Shown in pieces: positions 35,882 to 47,787 of a stretch of DNA of 64,000 nt (the first letter of the stretch is position 1; each line of letters starts with the position of its first letter). The notes under the pieces are model-generated. The model saw only the letters and a list, made by a program, of their open reading frames with translations, did not search any database and was not told where the DNA came from. Both the position numbers and the translations under genes were made by a program. The DNA comes from Isoetes taiwanensis (Eukaryota; Streptophyta; Lycopodiopsida; Isoetales; Isoetaceae): assembly GCA_021234155.1 (NCBI GenBank), contig JAJEKV010000005.1:15375468-15439467 (forward strand), read 5' to 3'.

Positions 35882-36625
35882 GAATGGGAGAAAAGTATGC
35901 ACCAATGAGTGAAGGAGAAAAGTAAAGCAAAATAATCATGAACTATGCAAGCAAGCAGATCATGAATAGATGAGCCTTGGTTCACGAAAGCAGGAAAGCT
36001 TTTGGCCTAAACCATATCATGAATGAGACAGCCTTGGTTCGGGAAATTTTTTGGCTTAAATCATCAAGTTTTCTGTTGTTCTAAACCTATCTGGCAAGCT
36101 GTAATAGCTATCCTTCAATTCCGTCTCAAAAAACAAGAAAAGCTTCCTTTTTTAGCAGGAAATCTTCCTGCTGGCAATTGCCTTCCTGCTAGCATTTTGC
36201 CTACGTATGAATTTTCAAAAGTTATCGCATGCACATGCTTTTAAACCTCGATATTTCCTTAATCAAGGAAAGAACTATGCAACCAACGTTGGATATATCA
36301 CGCCAACACTACTCATCGAGTCTTCTCTCCAATCACTTTATATTGAATGTGATCCTACCACTAGACCAAACACCAATTGGAGAGGTCTATGCAAAGCAAA
36401 ACACGTATAGACTTGCATAACCAACCTTGCAAAGTTAAACAAAACACGTATAAGCTTCCATATGACGAAGTTGAGCAAAACAATGCATCGAATTCATCTT
36501 GACGATGAAACCAAGCAAAACATACATGGGATTGACTGTTAAATTGGACAGAACAAGCAAAACAGTGAACCATCTTGATGAATTCCAGCAAAACATGCAT
36601 CACCCCCATATTACTTCAAATTTGT

Positions 36626-36627
<2 letters not shown>

Positions 36628-36656
<29 letters not shown>

Positions 36657-36657
36657 A
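36628..36657. repeat. (AGA)n microsatellite
   Basis: An uninterrupted AGA/GAA run of about 30 bp. Confidence 0.95.
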
Positions 36658-37429
36658 GCTACTAGTGTTCTATACAAGAGTTTATATTCATGAAATTGAG
36701 CAAAAATGTTGTTTGGCGAACCCCAACAAAACATTGAGTATACATAGAAAGTCCACCGGGCAAAACATGCAATCCTTTCGAGACGCATAAAAAAACATCT
36801 TGCCAAAAAACCATGTCCACACATAATAAAACACTTTTGTCTATGCATATATGCATGCATGCGCCTGTGTATTTGTATTGCGCAAGCATGTGGTCGAACA
36901 TGAATGCACATGCATCACACATTGGAACAATTTTTCTACCAACCCACATAAGAACTATGTCCAACTTATCTTAAAAAGAAAAAAAGAAAAAAGCCATGTC
37001 TAACACGCGTCTTTAAACTAAGAGTTGTCTCCATCTTACATGACACAGTGTTCGGCAGTATATTGTGTGACGCATTGCTCACGGTAGGCATTAATTGTCG
37101 TATCGTGCTATCTCTTGCTACCAGGATTCTTATGCACCAATATGATAGAGAAACATTGTGTGCCAACATATGTCAGAAAATTAGTTTTGTTTACAAAGGC
37201 ATAATGTACATTGCATTTATTACAAGATTGCTAAATTGATATTTACATCATAACAGGTGTGGCCAAAACACAAACCATTTGATATTGTGCCAATGTCAAG
37301 TTAGATAATATTTTTTTTGTCCAAGTTATATTATCTTCTATTTTGTTTCCCTACATATGTATATTGGATCGTGTATTGAAAAGGAAACGAACATGTCTTA
37401 GTTGCTATACACATTTCATTTCCTAGCTT

Positions 37430-37785
37430 CTGCATGTGGGATAAAATTAACAGAAACATTGGCGGCGGCAGCAGTCCAGAGGAGGTTCCATTGGAGAAAA
37501 AAGGGGAGAAGGTGCTTCAAATACAAGGCAAGTGTGGGCCGACCCCTCCTCTGCATAACATGACTACAAAGATGGTGAAGTGGACTGTACCCAACATGCC
37601 AGTTGACCGCACATTCACAATTTTAGAAAAAGAGTTGGCTATGCTGGATGGGGAAAAAAATTTCATAGTGGGAAAATTCGAATCTCGCTCGATCAATTTT
37701 TTTCTTCAGGTCTTTCTTGTTTTTTTATTCCTTGTTTCTTTATTGTTTCTTACTATTCAAATATTGGGCTTTTATGAAATGAATA
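37430..37785 (+). mobile_element. 3' end of a LINE (plus strand)
   Basis: A T-rich stretch ending GGGCTTTTATGAAATGAATAA leads straight into a long (TCTA)n run. Many plant LINEs end in this way with a tetranucleotide tail. No coding is recognised in the retained part. Confidence 0.5.
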
Positions 37786-37946
<161 letters not shown>

Positions 37947-39841
37947 TCAAGAAACTGAAATATAAGAAGTTTCAACAGTAAATTCCATGGTCTAAGATGG
38001 CATTAAACCAACATGAATCCTATTCGAAAAAGATAAAATGTCACTGAGCTGTTCAAAATCTAAAATTGGTTGAACTAAGGCAATGTCGATTTTTGGATCT
38101 TGCCTCAATATTTAATGTAAACATAGAAGAGTTGTTTGCATCGTATGAATTGTTGCATTGCCTACACTTATCCACATGTCAACACATGTGGATAAGTGTT
38201 TATAGGCCTTTAAAAACTACAATTTGTCTCTCAATTTAGACTTCAAAATCCTTATCGTCATCAAGATATGTCTTGGCTTATTGCCCAATTTGCTGCGATG
38301 GTTTATCCTTTTGCGAAAATGCATCACTGTGCGCCAGTATCTTCAAGAGAATGTGGTATGAAAATGCCCTTTGTTACACCTCTGGTATTATAACTACCAT
38401 TCTCAAGTCCTATTATTTTCAATTAACTCATTGGCCAATCTGTTGGTTTAGAAGAAGAAGTAACTTTTAGAAGAGCATGAACAATAGCCTTATTGGATAC
38501 CAACTGTGTATGGATAGAACTATATGAAGTGCGTGGCTTCACCTTTATGGAGTTTACATTTCTCTAAAAAGAGGGCACTGTCCAAGACGTCAAACCCTTG
38601 TTTATCACTGCATTACATTTGCCCTTGTTAACACCCAATCTTCCTTGGTACTTCACTTTACTTCATCTTAAGTGTTCTACATATGGCCCCATTCGGGATC
38701 CTGGACGTCATACTCCAAAATACTTACTCGAAGTTAACTTTCTATCTTACAGACACATTCCTTGTTGCTCGACAACCTATGTGCGATTCTGTCTGACCTC
38801 ATTTGTGTAGCATATATTGAATTGGTTCTTTCCAAGATAGTCTGATCATTTTCACTTCAATCAAGATTTTGTACAAACAATGTTTTATAGGCGGCAAAAT
38901 TGACAACTTCATCACCATGCTTAGATATCTTTATTGACGTTTACTTTATCAATGTTGTTATTTTAAAATATACTACAAACTGGTGCCTTGCAGTATCAAC
39001 CACAAGAACAGACTGTTATTTATGTGGGCACATTACTTTAGTATTTTTAAAATTACAATCTATATATTTGATAACCTCTATATATAGATCTAATAAATTG
39101 CATATGGGCCCATGTTATTTAAGAGCCATTTAACCAAAGGTGCCATTGTTTGCATCACTTTAAATTGCACAACTTTGTTCGCATCACAAGAATGAATGGT
39201 TTCTGTCGAGAAAGTCACGATTAATGTTTTCGTACTTTTGTTTGACAACCTAAAAAATATCACCAATACGTCAAACATCAAGAAAACATGAGCTACAAAA
39301 CATGATATTGTCACCTTGACACATTATTGCAATCAGAGTAACGTCATAATTATTGAGTGCTAACATCTGAATGTTACTATATGGATATGCCACCAGATCG
39401 TAGCGGGACATTTGATAAAATCTTTATATTTTCAAATGGTAGCGTTGCTATAAGACAATGAATCTACACGCAAGTATCATCTCTCAAACTTGATAAAAAC
39501 TCAACTTAAAGTCTAGAAATATCACCTATTATGGTTTTTATGCAACACACCAAGTGTTTGATTGCAAGAACAAACAATAGCTGGAGCAGATGCCTTGTTT
39601 ATAGTTGGCCTAATAATTTTGTTAAAAAGCACAGTTTGCTTCAATTAGACATGGACAATAATCTGTGCATTTGTTTTAACAGCTAAAATTAGTGTTTTTA
39701 GTGGGCAGTGCATAATACATTATTATCTTATCCAAAAATGGTCCTCTTCAGGAATTTTAACAACAATTATATCCACCATTACCACATCAATTGTGGCAGA
39801 CAAAATGTTAGTTAGCAATTTGAGCATCCTAGGAATGAAGC
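37947..39841. other. Unassigned, AT-rich
   Basis: No gene or named repeat is visible apart from the hairpin at 38164-38199. Confidence 0.5.
38164..38199. repeat. Perfect hairpin, 16-bp arms
   Basis: ACACTTATCCACATGT, spacer CAAC, then the exact reverse complement. It is the longest perfect short-loop hairpin I saw. No flanking inverted repeat or target duplication is obvious. Confidence 0.85.
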
Positions 39842-40859
39842 ATTATAGGAATGGGACTCGCAAGAAACCAACAAAGCGCCCGATAGGCTTCTCATTCATC
39901 TCAGCAGATTTCTACAATGGTGGACAGTGGGTAGCCGCACACATGCGAACTACCCACGAAAAATAAAGGGAAAATCCAATTATATCATTTGGACCCCAAA
40001 AAAATACAATGCTAATAGATGAGTGGTCGATGTACTGTAGAAGCTTATCACCGGATTAAAAACCCCCTTTTCGGGTTTTTTCGGGAAAACCCTAGTGATA
40101 AGCCTACGCAAGGGGCTTAGACAAACGTAAGGCATAGAATCGCCCCAAAAACCCCGCATGGAGAAGTCGGGCGGTATGCCGCCGCCAACCCTGACCGCAC
40201 ATCACCAACACAACAAACGAGAAAACATACCGAAAAAAGCATCACCCAAATGGTGGAAAAGCATCACCCACCGGTGGAAAACATGATAAACGTAACTTGT
40301 ACAATATATAATAAACAAAGAAGGGGGGAGGGTGGGTTCAAAGAGAATAAGGTAATCACGAGAAGAGGAAGCGCCGATGAGACGTGGATGCGTAAACGCT
40401 ACCGAAATAGCGAACCCCAACCAAAACGGGCATGCGCCGCCCGCATGCATGCATGACATGCATGCTCGTCCCATTCTAGAATGGCGATCCGATGTCTCCG
40501 GATCGATGCGATTCTAGAATGGGACTCGCAAGAAACCAACAAAGCGCCCACTACCGTAGAACTTCCTTATAAACTAGGGATCGAGGGCGAAGGTCACGGG
40601 ACGAGGCCAAAGGCCTAGAAAGGATAGCAAGAAAGATACGCCAATTATAAACCAGACAGAAGAAGCCCCTCCCCGCCTGGAAATAATTCAAAGAGAATAA
40701 GGTACCGGTGGCGAAGAGGAAGCCGATGAGACGTGGATGCAGAAACGCACCTGAAATAGCGAACTCCCAACCAAAACGGGCATGCGCCGCCCGCATGCAT
40801 GCATGACATGCATGCTCGTCCCATTCTAGAATGGCGATCCGATGTCTCGGATCGATGCG
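39842..40859 (+). mobile_element. Helentron-like non-autonomous dimer, array 1 (long + short unit)
   Basis: Two units lie head to tail: 39842-40510 (669 bp) and 40511-40859 (349 bp). Each starts with the terminal motif ATTCTAGAATGGGACTCGC (first unit variant ATTATAGGAATGGG). Each ends with its inverted copy TGCTCGTCCCATTCTAGAAT, then a hairpin GATCCG...CGGATC and GATGCG. A terminal inverted repeat at one end, a subterminal one before a hairpin at the other end, and tandem insertion are described for Helitron2/Helentron elements. Neither unit has a protein gene. The long unit holds a 61-bp foldback (40043-40103). ATTATAGGAAT flanks both outer edges. Confidence 0.65.
40043..40103. repeat. Conserved internal foldback of the Helentron-like unit
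   Basis: GCTTATCAC and GTGATAAGC arms enclose CCCCCTTTTCGGG and TTTTCGGGAAAACCC. The counterpart at 61177-61258 keeps the layout with different arm sequences (TTGCCGAGA and TCTCGGCAA), which suggests that structure is retained. Confidence 0.65.
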
Positions 40860-41689
40860 ATTATAGGAATTAATGTCTCGTAGCACATAAGGCTTTTTTT
40901 ACAATGAACAATACAAAATATGGATATAAGACACTCCACAATGATGACACAATATATAGTTACAAAATAAGATCATTAAGTTGCTTGAAAATCTATCTCC
41001 CATACCGACCTAGTAATTTGCCTCAGGTAGAAAGAGGATCTCTAATCAGGAAGAACCTACATGATAAAGGATCTATTTTATGTAGATAAAGCAGAGAAGA
41101 TTGCCTAACTTTAATAATCTTTCCATACGTAAATAACACAAATGAATTGGAAAGTTTTTAGCAAAACTCAGGTTATCACATAACTTTAAACCCAAAACAA
41201 TGAGCAAGCTCAATATTAAATGTAACAAAGTCACTTTTGCCAACTTACTGTGAGAAAGGTAGAAGAATACACTTTAGCAAAGGGCACCGAGAGATTAAAC
41301 TGGATGATGAAGTCTAACCTAGCAAAATTCCACAGAGTTCATGAAAAAAAATTTAATTAAGGAGCATCAAATATCTATGCCAGACTAATAGACCAGCAAT
41401 TCTGGAGATCTACATTCACAAAATAATAGCACATCTTTTAAAGACAAATTACCATAAAAAAATAAGTTACTTTGTTTGCACTCAAATGACAAATTACTAT
41501 AAAGAATAAGTTACTTTGCTTCCACTCAAATGTAGATGTTTGTAAAATGTTGTATCAGGACCAATGTAATGTTGGATTAGGGCAAACAAAGCAATTACGA
41601 CATTTTGTTGTAGGATCATTGTAACTTGAATGAGTTCAACTAAAAGGAGCTCAAACTATTTACGAAGAACAATAATTTAATTTTATTAC
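40860..41689. other. Unassigned, AT-rich
   Basis: Nothing recognisable is seen. TAAGTTACTTTG..CACTCAAATG occurs twice near 41462-41530. Confidence 0.5.
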
Positions 41690-42170
41690 TAAAGCTCTTT
41701 GGGGCCTCAAAGGCCATAGAGCAAAAAATACATTGCTCAAGAATCAAAGATTTTCAACTGCAGAGTTCTACAATCATCTACAGCTTTAATGAAGTGACCT
41801 ACAGTTAAAGGATCTAATAAAAACAAAGCTTTAAAATTCTCAGCCCGTATACCATATTTGTCTCTAATGCTGTTATATACAGGACAACAAGTGAAGATGT
41901 GGTCCTCATTCTCGACCACTCCATCATCACATAACCTGCATAGTTGAGCTTCAGCTGGAGTTTTGGACCATCTGCCAGTCTCAATCTCTAGTCTATGAGA
42001 ACTCACCCTGTATCTTGATATCAACTGCCTCAGCCGTTTTGGAATGTTAGCTGATAGATACTGCGGACTTTCGTACTGTTCCATTGAATTAACAACCGAA
42101 CTATAGTGAAGCAGCCTACTACCAACACCTGCGGTATTTAAGCCAAATTGAAGAGTCTGAGCTACAAAGA
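41690..42170 (-). pseudogene. LINE ORF2 C-terminus with zinc-binding motif (second LINE)
   Basis: The frame 42084-41737 ends a LINE ORF2. It has YRVSSHRLEIETGRW, then the CCHC-like motif LCRLCDDGVVENEDHIFTCC, PVYNSIRDKYGI and a short tail. This domain follows the RT in many plant LINEs. The 3' end reads TTTAGTAATAAAATTAAATT. Only the 3' end is kept, as is usual for 5'-truncated insertions. It lies just beyond the end of the LINE at 42300. Confidence 0.8.
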
Positions 42171-42299
42171 AACAACTGGTTTAGGATCCCACCTGTGGGT
42201 GCCATCAAGAGAAAAGGCAGAAAATGTAGAAGGGTGAAACATATAAGAAGATAGCAATAGAAAACATGGTCTGTAAAATCGAGCGATTCCTCTATTTTC

Positions 42300-42757
42300 A
42301 CAACATAAAATAAAATGTAATGAAATTTGATTATTACTTCTGTGAGATGCCAGGTCTATAAGACGCTCAACTTGTACATTCAACATTATAAAACAAATCA
42401 TCTAATGCACCCTCTGATAGTAATACATTATCTCTGCTACCTCTAACTCATCTACTTTTAAGGTTCTTAAAGCATCGACTCTACGCTCTTATGTGATCCT
42501 AGAAAATCAAAGAAAGCCATCAATGTGACAGCACATATATTATACCTCTCTTGAATATCTCCGTAAATAGGGCAATGCAGAAATACGTGTTCCTCATCTT
42601 CAAGTATCCCTGCCTCGCATATCGTGCACAGTCTAAGCTTCGTGAGGAATGTCATTCCACCTGCCTACTTCACCACCAAGACTGTGTGAGCTTAGCCTCA
42701 TCCTGCAGATGGCATGCCTATGCTTTGTGGAAATCCCCACTGCCAAATACTTTGCCT
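42300..42757 (-). pseudogene. 3' part of the LINE split by the LTR retrotransposon
   Basis: The minus strand reads AKYLAVGISTKHRHAICRMRLSSHSLGGEVGRW..., then LCTICEAGILEDEEHVFLHC and PIYGDIQERYNICAVT. This is the LINE zinc-binding C-terminus. One frameshift lies near 42650. It continues the coding that stops at KKFYIAG at 59370. The two parts are separated by the complete LTR element with CCTGC on both sides. Confidence 0.85.
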
Positions 42758-42762
42758 CCTGC
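42758..42762. repeat. Left target-site duplication CCTGC
   Basis: CCTGC directly precedes TGTGACGT at 42763 and recurs directly after ACGTCACA at 59365-59369. Confidence 0.9.
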
Positions 42763-42807
42763 TGTGACGTTCCAGCATAACATACGATCTGAATACGTAT
42801 ATTATAC
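42763..42807 (+). mobile_element. 5' LTR, first 45 bp
   Basis: It runs TGTGACGTTCCAGCATAACA to ATTATAC and matches 57821-57865 with few changes. It then breaks into the poly-A insertion. Confidence 0.9.
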
Positions 42808-45800
42808 CATGAATTTTGGATTATTATTATCCCTGTTTTTTTTTGGGTATGTCTCCTAAGATATACCAGCTGATGTATCTTTTTTAGATGCAATATAAAA
42901 CCAACCTTGCCATCAAAAAAAAAAAAACCTTTTGAGCCTGTTAAGGCCTAAGAAATAACAGACTTTAGGCCTTATAGTTCCATTTGGAAAAATAAGACCT
43001 TCAATTGCAATCCTAGAAATAGACGGTGCGATCTAATTCTAGGCCCTGATAAAGAGCATCTAAGAATAAAAAATAGATCCATAAACATAACTTTACGAAC
43101 AGAAGTAGGGGATGAAAAATATCTAGATAAATTGACAAGAGTAAATTTGTATACAAACATAAGGAATGATGCAATACCATATCATCACATGAGAAATATA
43201 GTAAAATCCAGTCAAAAAATATTATCAATAGATCTTCCATAAGCAAGTTATAATGTTTCAGTAGAACAACTTCATAGGAGAAAGATTTCATGTCATAATG
43301 TAAAAAAAGGAGCATAACCAGTGTTCACAGATTTCACCACAAAGAGTCTTTCGCATTTTGAGCAATAACTTTGCTCAATCTCTTAACCAATTAATCACCA
43401 TACGGAGGGATAAGTTCGGTTACACCGCAGAAACCAAGAGACAAAGTAGCCTAATGGGTAAAAGCTCAAGTCACAACAGTAAGCAAAGAACCTATCCGCT
43501 TAACGCCTTCACCATTAACCAAAATTGCGCTTTAAATTAATATGCTAAATAAATGAAAACAAATTTTATCGCCTTCACTATTGCATAGAGAGCACTCGTC
43601 AAAAAATAAGTCAAGGAAAACCAAAAGCATACACTGTTTATTAAAGATCACATCAAGCATGATTATCATAGGGTAAGGGAAAATAAGCCACAACCTAAAT
43701 TTACAGCAGAATAAGCTATAACGACACAGAAATAAGGTGGCAGCGAGCAAGAAGTAAGCCCATGGAGAACTCTAACGAGTTAAATGTAGAAGCTAGGAAC
43801 CACGTAAATGCGAAGTTAAATATCATGGCAACAACATGTAAATTAGAATCAACATATGGCGGTGGTACAATTCATGTAGCAGTGGCACAATTCATGTCCA
43901 CAAAGAATCACCAATTTTAAAGTACATTCAGCAAGTTAGAAATAGAAAGCAGACTAGAAAACAAGTCATAGGCCACGTTTCCAGCAGAATATCTTGTAGG
44001 TTTAATGCAAGCTAGTGGCGACATATTTTTTTAAGGTCATATAAGTAGATTAACAACAATAGGCCCATGAACATTTACAGGCCAACATGTATAAATAAGC
44101 TGCAGGCTAATCTTCCAGCAGAATAACTTAAATGGATCTATAGTACAACTAGAATAGCTATCAGAACTAGAGATAAAATACATGGATAGTGAACTAGAGA
44201 TCTACACTAGCCATATACGACATATAAATTTATAAAAATACCGCTCAAATAGATCAGCAGCTGAACAGTAAGTGAACTTTATGCGTAGACTGTTAACATA
44301 AACTTGTGCAAGGCAGCTATGTGAGAAACTGGAATATCTACACAAAAACCATTTACTGCAGAATAAGTGCATTTACTGGCTTATTGATTCGCTTGAGACA
44401 TTGATTCAGATGTTTTCTGGCTAATATCATCTTCTCCACTACACTAACTATAACTAGGCTAGGAGCTTATAATGAATAATCCCATCTATCTATAAATGTC
44501 TGTCTTTAGAGAGTAACTCACAGCACATAAACTTCTATGGCAGAGTCTGTCTTAAATCTATATTAGAGTTAAGAAAGAGAAAGCAGCAAAACCCTTAAGC
44601 CGCTGCACATGTAAGCATGTGCATGTTGTTCCAAGCTTAAGCAATCAGGAATCTGGAGATGCAAAATCCATAAGTCTAGATAGTTTAGAAGACTGATCTA
44701 AGTTTACAATGGAACCAAAAAACTAAAGTGGCAATAAGTACAACCCTGTGCCAAATGACTGAGCAACCTAAGATAGCATAGGAAACAGTGCATAGCAGAT
44801 TATATTTGACAAGATGGTTAACATTTTGGATCACAGAAATGAGCATGTTTACTCAAACCAAAGGAGAAAGATCCCTGCTCAAAAAACTGTAAACTAGAAG
44901 CTAGAATTAAATGTACAGGCCTGAAAATCGATAATATAAGATAACAGAAAATGAGTGGAGAATAGATTGAAAGATTGATCATATTTACAGGGTTAGAGAG
45001 GAGAAATTATAGGAAAAGAAGAAGAGCATCAGACTAGAAACATCTAGCCAAAAATTATGGTAGAATTGAAATAAAAAATGGGTCAAGAACCTGGTTCGTG
45101 CAGTTGCCATCTACTTGGTCGATTTGAGCTATTCTTCCGTAGCCGATTTGGTAGAGATCACATACGGCAAGGAAATTGGCGCCTCAGTGCTTGGCTATTC
45201 AGAACTGTCCATTTCTTTGTTGGCTAAACCTTGAACACTTTGAGCAGAGCTCCCTTCTTCTTCAAGAGCAAAACATATCACACGAAAGTGGAGAAACCTG
45301 ATATTCAGAGAAAAAAGCCTTTCCAAAAGGAGATGGACAAAGCCGTAAAGAAGATAAATGTGTCCAGAAGGATTCTGCTAGAAAGTCGTATGTGGCCATC
45401 TTGCTTGAACGAGCGGGCGGACAAGGTAAACCCTAAACAAATCATAGATAAAAAAGGGGAACCCTAACAAATATTCTTAACAGCATATTTCAGGGTATAG
45501 ATAATAAATTGCTAGAAGTAACTAAGGTCATACACACCACTAACTTCCAAAAAAAATACATGATCTTTCATAATCTTGCATGGCTAAAATCCCTATTGAC
45601 GTGAAGCATTTGAAAGGGTCGGTTGACTAAAGAAAGAGAATAGAGCGAAAAGAGGGGTATGAAGGAAATTTAGGAGCAAATGTTTATTGGTGTAATTGAA
45701 ATCTATGAGACAATTTATGGGGCAGAAGGTCGATCCAATGGTTACAAAATTTGGAAGCTATTCCAACTTGATACTCATGGATATGAGGTCTATGAAAATT

Positions 45801-46044
45801 GAATATGAACATATAGTTAGAGATTATGAAAATACAAATTATTAAGATGCGAGACAGCTAGGACAGTGGCAATCATGGTACATATAGTAGCCTATACTAT
45901 GAAATCAAGATATACTGTCTAGAATAGTGTTCCAATAGTATACAAGGGAATCTAGCGTAAGAATATCATAACAATATTAGTTTCCAAAAAAGGTAAGGAG
46001 GATATACACTTGGATAACATAGCAGCATAAAAAAAAAAAAAAAA
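42808..46044 (+). mobile_element. 3.2-kb poly-A-tailed insertion in the 5' LTR
   Basis: ATTATAC ends the left LTR piece (42801-42807) and is repeated after a run of about 17 A (46045-46051). The insert thus has a 7-bp target duplication and a 3' poly-A tail, the marks of LINE-type retroposition. The first ~115 bp (to a second A run at 42915-42927) resembles a LINE 3' end. The remaining 3.1 kb is AT-rich without a recognisable gene. A short frame at 45231-45467 is Lys-rich and unremarkable. It could be two insertions, a retrocopy of a non-coding transcript, or a LINE with decayed ORFs. Confidence 0.7.
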
Positions 46045-47568
46045 ATTATACTGCCACGTCATGTGTACATGTCATCATGACATGTACTTGAGAGCCTAGG
46101 ATGGCACTAGGATGGTCGCCTAGGAACGGGTAATGCCATGCACCTAGGGGGCAACCTCGTGAGTTGTGCATGTGTATTTAAACATATACAACTAAAACCC
46201 CCCCTTGCCAAGTGGCAATACCCAATTTGGTCCCTTCTAACCTAACCCTAAAAGTTCCCATATAAGGAACCAAAGGGGAAACCCTAAACCTTTCTTCTTT
46301 CGCAATTAGGGTTTCCCTGAGCCATTCCGGCAAGCCAAGACCCTAGTTCGCATTGCCAGGCGCCAAAAAGCCGCATTTGCACAGCAGCTGCCTTCAGCTC
46401 GAATGAAGGCATGGATGCATTCCGAGGAGCTGGAGCGAGTCAGGGATCAGGTAAATGGTCATTCTGTTGTGCAATGCCGACTTTTAGTCCCGCAATGAGC
46501 TGGTTTAGCATGTTAGTTCAGCCTTAGAGGCCTTATAGATCCTGAGATCACAAGCTCTAACAAAAGAACCTAACTATAGATGTTTAAGTAGATAGATTAG
46601 ATGTTATTCTACATTTCAGTTCTTTGATGATGATGGTGATTCCACTCTGTGCTCTCCTATATGTATTGGGAAGGGGGGTAGAGACCCTAAAAGCCTCTGC
46701 ACAGATGATCCTAGATAGCCTCATTAATTCCCAATTAATGCGGCCCGTGCACAGGAGCCCGCCTGGTTGTGGGTGGCGGAGCTAGACCGGTGGATAAGGG
46801 GAATTTTCCCATCACAGATTGATCCCTCTGGTGTGTAAAGCCTACCAGGGATCTTAGTGGGCTAGGCTTAATGGTTTGCCACTGTGTGTGGGCAAGACAT
46901 GAGCTCGACACCTCTTGGGTGATGCGTCACCTTCAATGGGGTTCAAGTTGAATACGGGCAGTGGCCCTCTAGCCGCCTGTGATGGGCATACATACCTCTG
47001 GAGGGGAGGTGACTCTCGTCCTGCCTCATCGGGACTGGGGAGATGCAACCCAACAGTAGCCCTCTTGGCTATGCACCCGGTAGGCTACGGTCCAGTCCCA
47101 ATACTTTTCAACCTACTCTGCAAAGTGTGCATGGGAGGGGCGGATGGAGTGGACTACCCAACAACCATGTTCTTATGCCAACCCAATCCAATTGCCATGA
47201 ATTCAGTCTGCATTGACTTCTGGAGACCCAAGCCGTCAGTTGATCCCCCATGAGTCTGAGCCTGGGGTAGGATTCCCTTTTGTTGCTATTATTTATGTTG
47301 ATGTTGTTACGTATGTTATGTTATGATGTGTTCAACCTTCAGGGTGACTTTATTGATGTATTGATGTCATGTGCTCATGTTTATTCGTGCTTCCGCAGCT
47401 AGGTCGACCCGAAGGAAGACGGGGCAAATAATCCATCCACTCTTCCTCACTGGCCCAGTTCTTGGGATTGGCGTCAGGTGGATGGCCCCTGCCAGTTTGG
47501 CTGTCAAGGGGATGAACTCTGCCTTCTGATATGATGGGAGCATCGTAGAGGAAGTAGGAGACGTCACA
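46045..47568 (+). mobile_element. 5' LTR, remaining 1.5 kb
   Basis: It matches 57859-59364 closely over its whole length. U3 begins with the palindrome at 46065-46087. CATATAAGG near 46259 could be the TATA box. It ends GGAGACGTCACA. Confidence 0.92.
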
Positions 47569-47569
47569 G

Positions 47570-47581
47570 TGGTATCAGAGC
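47570..47581 (+). promoter_or_regulatory. Primer-binding site (initiator Met-tRNA)
   Basis: TGGTATCAGAGC lies one base after the LTR. It is the standard plant PBS complementary to the 3' end of initiator methionine tRNA, used to prime minus-strand cDNA. Confidence 0.92.
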
Positions 47582-47787
47582 ATGATCTTGGCAGACCAAG
47601 ATCGAGCACTGACCATTTCCCTAGTAGTACTAACAGTCTAGATCTTTAGTCTTGGAGTTGAAATCCCAAGCATGAACCTCGAAAATTGGGAAAAAAAAAT
47701 TCCAATCCTTAGAACAGTAAAGCAGAATAATGTTACGTTAGGAAGAAATAGTAAAAAACCTGGAAAATTATGGCCAAAAAGGTGTGA

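Larger units (their letters stand above)
34575..37429. other. Gene-free stretch with small repeats
   Basis: The probable 3' UTR of the methylesterase comes first. At 35021-35052 there is a (GATA)n tract. At 35220-35330 degenerate GGATCTTAGAATCG words recur. From 36390 to 36760 the word GCAAAACA recurs irregularly. No gene is recognised. Confidence 0.5.

Noticed and set aside
39842-40859. Canonical Helitron (TC...CTRR ends)
   Set aside because: Ends do not read CTRR. The asymmetric inverted repeat plus terminal hairpin fits Helentron-like elements better.
39842-40859. LTR/TRIM element with two LTRs
   Set aside because: The units share only their ends and 3' parts, their middles differ, and no PBS or polypurine tract is present.
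47570-47581. tRNA gene fragment
   Set aside because: The match is the primer-binding site next to an LTR; no tRNA body follows.
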